Shown here: piece after piece, positions 55,724-62,902 of the stretch | How positions within the stretch are numbered: the stretch's first letter is position 1 | How the letters are laid out: each line of letters opens with the position of its first letter | NCBI GenBank assembly: GCA_003339415.1 | Contig: PDHQ01000076.1 | Location: 8,453 to 71,354, forward strand | DNA length: 62,902 bases | DNA from: Ophiocordyceps camponoti-saundersi (nom. inval.) | Taxonomy: Eukaryota; Ascomycota; Sordariomycetes; Hypocreales; Ophiocordycipitaceae | Direction of reading: 5' to 3' | Program-made: the position numbers and the translations under genes | Notes under the pieces: model-generated | Databases searched by the model: none | Seen by the model: the letters and a program-made list of their open reading frames with translations, nothing else | What the model was told of the DNA's origin: nothing

Positions 55724-57127
55724 ATGGGCCTCCCAGAGGACTTTGTCTGGGGCTTTGCTACGGCTGCTTACCAGATCGAGGGCGCCTTCGACCAGGATGG
55801 TCGTGGACCCAGTATCTGGGACAGCTTCTGCGACGTGGCCGGCAACATCGCTGACGGCTCCTCGGGCCGCGTGGCCTGTGACGCCTACAATCGCACTGCA
55901 GACGACGTAGCCCTTCTCAAGTCGCTGGGCGCCACCGCCTACCGCTTCTCCCTCTCTTGGTCCCGCATCATCCCCCTCGGCGGCCGCGACGACCCGGTCA
56001 ACCAGTCGGGCATCGATCACTACGTGCGCTTCGTCGACGACCTTCTCGCCGCCGGAATCACGCCCTTCATCACGCTTTCGCATTGGGATGTTCCCCAGGA
56101 GCTGGATCGGCGTTACGGCGGCCCGCTGGATCGCGTCGAGTTTCCGCTCGACTTTGAGAACTACGCCCGTGTCGCCTTTGCCGCTCTGCCGCGCGTCCGC
56201 CACTGGGCCACGTTCAACGAGCCATGGTGCTCTGCTGTCCTCGGCTATGCGGTCGGTAGCTTCGCCCCGGGTCACCGTTCCGATCGTGAGCCTTGGATTG
56301 CGGGCCACTCGCTGCTCCTCGCTCACGCCCGCGCCGTTCGCGCATACCGTCGCGACTTTGCAGGGGACGGCGGCGAGATCGGCATCGTCCTCAACGGCGA
56401 TGGCGTCTACCCGTGGGACGCCGCCGACGCCGCCGACTTGGCCGCCTGTCAGCGCAAGCTCGAATTCACCGTCGGCTGGTTCGCCGACCCCATCTTCCTC
56501 GGCGAGTATCCAGCATCGATGCGCGCCCAGCTCGGAGACCTGCTGCCGACCCTGACCCCCGAAGAGGTCGAACTCATCCGCGGCTCCGCCGACTTTTACG
56601 GCATGAACCACTACACGGCAAACTACGTCCGTCACCGCGCCGGCGCCCCGGAAGCGAGCGACTGGGCCGGCCACGTCGAGCTTCTCTTCCACAACAAGCG
56701 CGGCCACTGCATCGGTCCGGAGACGCAGTCGACCTGGCTCCGGCCCTGCGCCCCGGCCTTTCGCGACCTCCTGGTCTGGATCAGCCGGCGCTACGGCGGG
56801 CCCAAGATGTACGTGACGGAGAACGGGACGAGTATCAAGGGCGAGAGCGACATGCCGCGTGAGCAGGCGCTCGACGACGAGTTCCGCGTCCGCTACTACG
56901 ACGAGTACATCCGCGCCATGGTCCAGGCCGTCGACCTCGATGGCGTCGACGTCCGAGGCTACTTCGCCTGGTCCCTCATGGATAACTTTGAGTGGGCGGA
57001 TGGCTATAGGACCAGGTTCGGCGTGTGCTTTGTCGACTACGAGGATGGGCAGAAGCGGTACCCTAAGAAGAGCGCCAAGTCGTTGAAGCCGCTTTTCGAA
57101 GAGCTGATTGAGAAGAAGGAGACGTAG
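55724..57127 (+). CDS. GH1 beta-glucosidase
   Basis: Family 1 glycoside hydrolase that cleaves beta-glucosides, likely intracellular since no signal peptide is seen at MGLPEDFVWGFATAAYQIEG. Single exon of 467 aa, usual length. Motifs: ATAAYQIEGAF, YRFSLSWSRIIP, HWDVPQELDRRYGG, WATFNEPWCSA (acid/base Glu, about residue 166), NHYTANY and YVTENGTS (nucleophile Glu, about residue 366), WSLMDNFEWADGY. All active-site residues are present. It has very high G+C at third positions, so the antisense strand is open over 581 codons; that is a composition artefact. The 3' neighbour ERF4 is convergent. Confidence 0.95.
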   Translation: MGLPEDFVWGFATAAYQIEGAFDQDGRGPSIWDSFCDVAGNIADGSSGRVACDAYNRTADDVALLKSLGATAYRFSLSWSRIIPLGGRDDPVNQSGIDHYVRFVDDLLAAGITPFITLSHWDVPQELDRRYGGPLDRVEFPLDFENYARVAFAALPRVRHWATFNEPWCSAVLGYAVGSFAPGHRSDREPWIAGHSLLLAHARAVRAYRRDFAGDGGEIGIVLNGDGVYPWDAADAADLAACQRKLEFTVGWFADPIFLGEYPASMRAQLGDLLPTLTPEEVELIRGSADFYGMNHYTANYVRHRAGAPEASDWAGHVELLFHNKRGHCIGPETQSTWLRPCAPAFRDLLVWISRRYGGPKMYVTENGTSIKGESDMPREQALDDEFRVRYYDEYIRAMVQAVDLDGVDVRGYFAWSLMDNFEWADGYRTRFGVCFVDYEDGQKRYPKKSAKSLKPLFEELIEKKET

Positions 57128-57446
57128 CTGTTGTAGAAGTAGGTATGGTGTAGGTATGCCTATGGTGTAGTGTAGTGTAGACTTTTTATGATTCTCTAGA
57201 TACTGTAGGTGAGTTTGTAGGTAGGTAGATGGGGTGGTAGGACGAGGTTTCAAGGCTTGACATGGCCACGAGTTGATGTCGAGAGTAAGTGGGAAAAGGT
57301 TGGAATTAAAGGCAGAGCAAAGTGGAATATGAACATGAAGAAATCTAGTCTCTCCTCTGTCTGTTTTCCAAATGTACATTGGATACAATGCGAGAAAGAC
57401 GATGGGACAAGGGTAGTACAGATGCGTATGAAGAGGCTTGCAAAAG
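57128..57446. other. Convergent gene gap, GH1/ERF4
   Basis: Shared 3' flank. It contains GGTAGGTAG-type sequence and GTGTAGTGTAG repeats just after the GH1 stop; no gene. Confidence 0.45.
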
Positions 57447-58298
57447 TCATGGAAGAGGCGAATGCGACTCGCCGGCGGTGACGCTTGTCGGGGCCGGCGC
57501 GATTTCGGGGTCGGCTATTTGGATGTCGAGCTGAGATTAGTTGGTAGGTAGGTATGGTTAGCGAGAGGTAGAGAAAGAGAAGGTGAAGAAAGATTGGGCA
57601 GAGATAGAAGAAGCAAAGGGAAGAAGAAAAAAGACTTTCAAACGCACCGTCATGTAGGCCGTCTGCCTCAGGGGAATCATCTTGGGCGGGGTGACGCCCT
57701 CGTCAACAGCAATCGTCTTCTCCATGTCGCGATTCCAAGACTCGATCCACCTCTCGAGGCGATTCAGCCGCGACTTGACAGCCGTAAAGCCCAAATCATC
57801 CCAAAGCCAACCGGTAAGAAGACCGAGCAAGGCGTCGACCACGTTCCTGAAGCCAAAGGGGTTAAAGGCGGCGACGAGCTCGAGGTTAAGCTTATCGATG
57901 ACGCGACGGAACTCGTGCTCCGACAGGCCTGCGGGATCGAGGATCTCCGGGTACAGGTTCGAGAGGGTGGGCGCTAGGTCTCCGTGCGGTAGCCAGTCGC
58001 GTCGTATGCGGATGATGCGCGTCGAGGAGTACTCTGCCGACGTGGTGGCGACGTGAGGGTTTAGGTGCGGGTAGCATGGGTGCTGGGGTCCCCATTCTTC
58101 TGAGTTTGCGCCGTGGGACGCGTCGTTGGCGGGGGGCACGTCGTCGCCCATTATTGAGGAGTTGGTTGACGATGAGGGCGAGGGGGGGAGCGGTGGTGGT
58201 GCTGGGTAGGAGGAGGAGTCGGTTGGCGGCATGGTGTTGCTGTTGTTCATTACTGCCGTCGAGGGGGATTTTGGTCTTTGGATATCTGGTTGCGCCAT
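57447..58298 (-). CDS. ERF4: Erf4/GOLGA7-family subunit of Ras palmitoyltransferase
   Basis: Partner of the DHHC protein Erf2 in palmitoylating Ras at the ER/Golgi membrane. ATG at 58298 starts MAQPDIQRPKSPS with a Pro/Ser-rich disordered N-terminal region (to about residue 85). The Erf4 domain then follows: TRIIRIRRDWLPHGDLAPTLS, EHEFRRVIDKLNLELVAAFNP, FGFRNVVDALLGLLTGWL and the amphipathic end KSRLNRLERWIESWN. Exon 1 58298-57648, intron 57647-57531 (117 nt) and exon 2 57530-57447 give 244 aa, ending AGESHSPLP. Confidence 0.88.
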
Positions 58299-59259
58299 TG
58301 CGCCGGCAGGGGGGGGGAGGGGGGTTTGATCAATGGGCGTTTTTTTACTTTTAACGTTTGTTTCGAAAGGGTCTGGTTGTGTGTTTTTCTCGCGTGTTTC
58401 TTCTGTATATGTGGGTGCGGTTTTCTTTCGTGAGAGGAGAAAGGAAGAGCAAGCAGGGGCGTTGAAGTTGATTTATTCCAAGGCTGATCTGGAGGGCGAG
58501 ACGAAGCGATTGCCCAAGATGTTCATGAAGAGTCGGTCGCTCATTCCGTCTATTGTTCCTCTTTGTCTTTGGAGGAGAGTCGTTTCCCTTCCTCCCCCTT
58601 TTTTTTTGTTGTCCCTGGGGGTTTATTTGCTTCAGGGGAGAGAGAGAAGATGGAGAGAAGGGGGAGACGGAGAGAGAGGAGAGGTCCGGGCGAAAAAAGG
58701 AAAGAGTAGGGGTTATTTGTTATTCTCACAGTAGGCAGAAAACTAAACGTACATACATACAGCGTCGCTGGTACTACTAAATATGTCCCTCCCTCCCCGC
58801 AAATTTACGGTGGGTTTTTTTTTTTGTTGGCGAGTAACACTGACGATAAAACCCCCCCCCCAAAGCTTATGACCCAACCAAGCGGGAAGAAACGGTCTCG
58901 AAATCTTCCCCTCACCTCCTTTTTCATCTCTCTATTTGCGATGATAGTAATGGTGATTACGACTTGTTCTCGCTTACGAATGGGTTAAAGGCCGGCAGTT
59001 ACAAGGCAATATGAGATATCAAGGGTTTCGAGGCGTGGCGGCATGAATGATGGGTGATACTGATAGTGACACTCCATTGTCTCCAAGTCGAAGCTTTCCC
59101 CCCCCGAACATTGTTCTTGGACAACTTCCAGCCTCGTCTCAGCCTCGCCCACCTAATTCTCAACAACCATATCTCGACAACGCTTCTCTCTCCTTTGTCC
59201 ATCCTCCGATTTTTTTTCTCATCTCTTGTATACAATCGTCACATACCATCTCGACCATC
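58299..59259. other. Divergent promoter region of ERF4 and membrane protein gene
   Basis: 960 bp, G/T-rich on the plus strand near ERF4 with GAGAGA patches. No gene is supported; the 133-codon frame at 58333-58734 is repeat-like and was not called. Confidence 0.5.
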
Positions 59260-60974
59260 ATGGCTTCCGTCACCATGTCGGACGAGCCTTCAATCGCGAC
59301 TAACACGACAAGCGCGGGCCCCGCCCCCGCCCGATCTCACCCGTCGCCGAGCCCGTCTCGTCGGACGTCGAGCCCGCCTCCGCCGCCGTCGTCGTCAATG
59401 ACGATGCAAGACCCAATCATGACGCTGCGAAGGCGTCGCCGTCGTCAATCGCCCGATTCCGATCTCGGTCGCACAACCACCACCACCAGACGGAGTTCTC
59501 TCCTGTCGGATTATAGCTGCGACGCGCGCGATGGCCTCTTTTCTCGCTCGTCGCCACCGCCTCCGCCGCCGCCGCAGCCTCCGCCGCCGTCGATGGCGTC
59601 TGCGTCGGAGAAGTCTACCGTCGCGTCGGCGTCGTTGGCTTTTGCGCTTTTGCCTGCTCTCGCTGGCGTTCTCTTCAAGGATGGTCATGCTGTCGTCACG
59701 GATATCATGCTCCTCGCCCTTGCTGGTGTCTTTCTTCACTGGTCGGTGACGCAGCCGTGGTGCGTCAAGATATTTTCCTTTTTTCCCTTTCACCGCCCCA
59801 TGGGGAGAGAGAGAGTGTGTGTGTGTGAGAGAGAGAGTGAGAGAGAGAGTGAGAGAGAGAGAGTGAGAGTGAGAAACACAATTCTAATGCATTTCAATTC
59901 TCCTCTGCGCATAGGATCTGGTATCACGACGCTCAACAGGTTCGGCTGCGGCATTCGGAATCGGCCGTGGAAGACGACGACGATGATGACGCAGTCGATG
60001 ACGATGACGAACCTTCGGACCGGCAACAGCCACCCGCGGCGACGCCGACATCTGCGGCAACGACGGCTGCGGCGACGGCGACGACTACGACGTCCAAGAC
60101 CAAGACCAATACGACCATGACCCGTCATCAGATGGCCGCGGCCAGGGCTGTGCGCGAGCTGTACTTGCACGAAGTGCTGGCACTAGTCTCTTGCGCCTTA
60201 CTACCGCTCTTGAGCGCCTATCTCCTACACGCCATCCGCGCACAGCTCAGCCGTCCGTCCGAGGGCCTCGTGTCCAACTACAACCTGACCATCTTCCTGC
60301 TCATGGCCGAGGCGCGCGTCTGCTCTCACCTACTGACGCTGCTCCGATCGCGGACGCTACATCTCCAACGGGTCGCGCACGCGGATCAGCTGAGACCGTC
60401 CGTCGACGAACGGCGCGGCGTCATGGTGGAGGAATTGGCGGCTCGCGTCGCTGTGCTGGAAGCGGCCTCGTCACGGGCTGCCGCCTCTTCCTCTTCCAAT
60501 CAGACCGGCTCGGCGCAGCAGGTGGCGCGAGAGGCGTCGGTGGCGCGAGAGGTGCGCAACGCCATTCAGCCCGAGCTCGACGCTCTCAACAGGGCGGTAA
60601 GGCGGTACGAGAAGAAGGCTACGCTGCTACAGATGCAGACGGAGTCGCGCTTCTCCAGCGTCGACACCCGGCTCGACGACGCCGTCGCCCTCGCCGCCGC
60701 CGCCGCCAAGCACAGCGCCCTGCCTCGTCGTCGGAGCGGCGGCACGCTGTCGCTGCTGGCCAGGGCCGTCTTCTACCCCCTTCACCTCCTCTTTCGCCTC
60801 GTCCTCCTGCCGTTGAGTGTCGGTCGTTTCCTCTTGGCCAGCGTGGGTGACGGGCCTCGTCGGGTTCCGCCCGCGACGACGGCGGCTGCTACCCGCGGCG
60901 GCCGCTCTAGTATGGGAAGCAGCAGGTCTTCGCCGCGGTACGATCGGGTGCCTAGTCGGGTGACGAGGCGGTGA
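59260..60974 (+). CDS. Predicted multi-pass membrane protein with coiled coil, not recognised
   Basis: Exons 59260-59759 and 59915-60974 sum to 520 codons (519 aa). The N-terminal about 115 residues are disordered (Ser/Pro/Arg; SSPPPPPPPQPPPPS). Two hydrophobic segments follow (STVASASLAFALLPALAGVL, then DIMLLALAGVFLHWSV). Exon 2 opens IWYHDAQQVRLR, has an acidic linker of eight or more D residues, then LALVSCALLPLLSAYLLHAI (TM) and LTIFLLMAEARVCSHLLTLL (amphipathic or TM). A helical coiled coil (about 360-420, RVAVLEAASSR ... LDALNRAVRRYEKK) precedes a last hydrophobic stretch LARAVFYPLHLLFRLVLLP. I do not recognise the family; orientation and function are unknown. Confidence 0.75.
59804..59876. 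repeat. GAGAGT-type microsatellite within intron
   Basis: GA/GT-rich repeat in the 155-nt intron (59760-59914) of the membrane protein gene. Confidence 0.85.
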
Positions 60975-61583
60975 TGTCATAGGCGGGCGGAAGACGATGA
61001 CGGGGCTGGCTGCCGTGGGGGGGGGTATTTTTATGGGTGGGTGACGACGACGACGACGACGACGGCTGGCGACGACGAGGCAGCCTCTTTCTTTCAGTCT
61101 TTTCATTTCTTTCTCTCTTCAAATAGGTAGCGACGGCATCATGACAGCGGTTTTCTTACATATTTCTTTCTTCTCCCTTTTCTGGGGCTTGGGATTCTAC
61201 ATACAGTACATCTACCTATTTGGGACTGAAGGACGGGAATCTCTTTCTTTCTTTCGGGGGGGTTACAAGAGCACGGAAGGGTAATTACTGTACACTGTTG
61301 AGATAGAAATTGTATGAAAAAAAAAGAAAATCGAAGAGCAAAAATTCCAAGTGTGTTTGAGTGGGAAAATGGAGAGAGAGAGAGAGTGAGAGAGACAGGG
61401 AGGAGGAGAGACAGAGGAGGAGGAGGCGATAGAGAGTCTTGGCGTATGCACAGGTAAAAAGGTTACGGGAACAATAAACTGACACGTTTTGACGCCGGAA
61501 AATGGCCATGGCACATGTGCCCGTACATACATACATACAATGGCTACATATGGATCTGCGTTATTACATGTATGACATGCACA

Positions 61584-61635
61584 CATACATACATACATAC
61601 ATACATACATACATACATACATACATACATACATA
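61584..61635. repeat. (CATA)n microsatellite
   Basis: 52-bp near-perfect CATA repeat. Confidence 0.95.
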
Positions 61636-62136
61636 AACGATGCCGGCTGCTAGATCTGGGTCGGTGAGGCGGGTTGTTGTTGTTGTTTTTTTTTTCCCTT
61701 GCAACCGACGAATTGAATCTGGGGGATATGAGAGAGAGTGTGTGTGAGTATGTTTGTATGTATGTATACGGATAAGATGAGAGACGGGGGAAAAGAAAAA
61801 AAGAAGGCGTTTTTTTTGAGAGTTCCGGTTTCGTGGGTGTGCAGGGGGAGGAGGAGGAGTTTTGGCGCTTGCGTAGGGGGGCTTGCTTGAGACAGGAGTT
61901 GATATGTTTGGTTTGCTTCGCTGGCGGTGCATTGCAAGCGGTGGCTTACTTACCTTTTTGCTTTACTTGCTGTGCCTAGTAGGACCGGGGACAGGAGGAG
62001 GAGGCGGAGGAGGAGGAGGAGGATCGGCGGTCGGGAAGAGTCCTGCCTCCCCTCTTCGACGACGGAGTGTCATGCAAGGGTTACCGGGCGGGCCGCTTTA
62101 CATGGATGTGTATACGAAGAAGGAAAGATGGGGGAT

Positions 62137-62155
62137 ATACGGATACATACTGTAC
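62137..62155 (+). repeat. 19-bp repeated word, copy 2
   Basis: ATACGGATACATACTGTAC, same sequence and strand as 50298-50316. Confidence 0.9.
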
Positions 62156-62400
62156 ATACATACCTAGGTGGGTAGATGGATGGATTGATGGATGAATGGT
62201 GAGATGTGTGTGTCTGTGTGTGCGTATGTACGAATACATATGTATGTAGGTAGGACGAAGAAAGGGGTGGCGGACCGACTCGGTGTGTGTGTGTTTGTGT
62301 GTGAGGACATGGGTGAGGACATGTGTGCAAGGACATGGGAGCACAACTGTCTATCCAAGGGGGAAGACTATCCGTACAAATTTCACGACACGAGAAGGAA

Positions 62401-62440
62401 GAGAGAGAGATAGAGAGTGGAGAGAGAGAGAGAGAGAGAA
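62401..62440. repeat. (GA)n microsatellite
   Basis: GA dinucleotide tract with a TAGAGAGTGG interruption. Confidence 0.85.
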
Positions 62441-62803
62441 AAGGACAGAAGGAAGAAGACGCGCTCGTGATCACGGCATCTTTCATTTTTCTTTCCTCTA
62501 TCCGTACGGACATGTTTCTCATTGTAATCTTGTCTTTTTCACCCCATTCGTACGACATACATAGATAGATAGATAGACATTCATACATACAGGTTGTGTG
62601 CGACGTAATACCTTGCCTTACCTCATATCCTGACATTCATATCCGTACATGTACATACGGATACATGGGCTCTCTATGACTGTCTGCCCTTGTTGCGGGA
62701 GGGGAAATAGGGCCTTTTTTTCCCCTCCCCTCTCATCCTATTTTCTTGCATCGTTAGGTCCCTACTCCCTAGTATTTCGTATCGGTGCGACGGGCGGAGG
62801 TCT

Positions 62804-62828
62804 GGGGGGGGGGGGGGGGGGGGGGGGG
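62804..62828 (+). repeat. Poly-G tract of 25
   Basis: Uninterrupted 25-G run 74 bp from the contig end, followed by a poly-T end (62885-62902). Confidence 0.9.
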
Positions 62829-62902
62829 TTGTTCAAAATGGGTTTGGTTTAAGGGGTGGGAGGAGGGGGGGGGAGGGGGCCGTGTTTTTTTTTTTTTTTT
62901 TT

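Larger units (their letters stand above)
60975..62902. other. Terminal gene-free region and contig end
   Basis: 1.9 kb without a supported gene. It has CGA and CTT trinucleotide patches (61045-61065), a CATA microsatellite, a GAGA run (62401-62440), GT-rich sequence, ACCTAGGT near 62162, then 25 G at 62804-62828 and an 18-T end. Confidence 0.55.

Noticed and set aside
55643..57388. 581-codon open frame on the minus strand across the GH1 gene
   Set aside because: It is antisense to an intact GH1 enzyme with all motifs, and its composition reflects third-position GC bias; no independent protein features.

Overview
This 62.9-kb window is nuclear DNA of a filamentous ascomycete (Pezizomycotina). 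The evidence is many short introns of about 50-120 nt with GT...AG ends, a nuclear tRNA with a short intron, and a gene set typical of such fungi: BUD4, alpha-actinin, Trk1, a Zn2Cys6 factor and a velvet-like protein. From remembered family resemblance I would guess Sordariomycetes, perhaps Hypocreales, but a species cannot be named. Both ends run into homopolymers (19 G near base 18, 25 G near base 62804, 18 T at the end), so this looks like a whole contig broken at low-complexity sequence.

Layout. 0.5-13 kb is all on the minus strand: coronin, BUD4, HIS6 and a 14-TM-type MFS transporter. 13.8-21.4 kb is on the plus strand: a PLP-enzyme/rhodanese fusion, an intron-containing tRNA-Val(CAC), a mitochondrial enoyl-CoA hydratase, a RING-3xZZ-SH3 protein and an Mcy1-type cysteine synthase. 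21.6-25.4 kb holds a divergent pair of mitochondrial genes (an unrecognised protein and ribosomal bL19m) and a small possibly velvet-like protein. 26.9-35.9 kb holds alpha-actinin, a D-2-hydroxyglutarate dehydrogenase and a Zn2Cys6 regulator. 36.6-46.4 kb holds proteasome subunit alpha4 with a 7-nt microexon, a CHY zinc-finger protein divergent from TFIIH helicase SSL2/XPB, and the potassium transporter TRK1. 46.9-61 kb holds a VPS9-domain Rab5-type GEF, an acyl-CoA synthetase-like enzyme, a GFA-family protein, a GH1 beta-glucosidase, ERF4 and an unrecognised membrane protein.

Most genes are unrelated housekeeping genes and I see no secondary-metabolite cluster, transposon or CRISPR. Themes worth noting are cytoskeleton and cytokinesis (coronin, BUD4, alpha-actinin), two PLP-dependent sulfur-type enzymes within 8 kb, and mitochondrial proteins made from a shared short promoter region. 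The main oddities are extreme exon sizes (7-nt internal exon, 5-nt coding first exon, 33-nt last exon), the PLP-rhodanese fusion, the RING-ZZ-SH3 architecture, a candidate divergent velvet protein, and intergenic regions of 1-2 kb dense in microsatellites, G-tracts and a recurring palindrome ACCTAGGT.

Exon boundaries were read by eye from splice signals and reading-frame continuity. Where stated, exon sums give an exact codon count.
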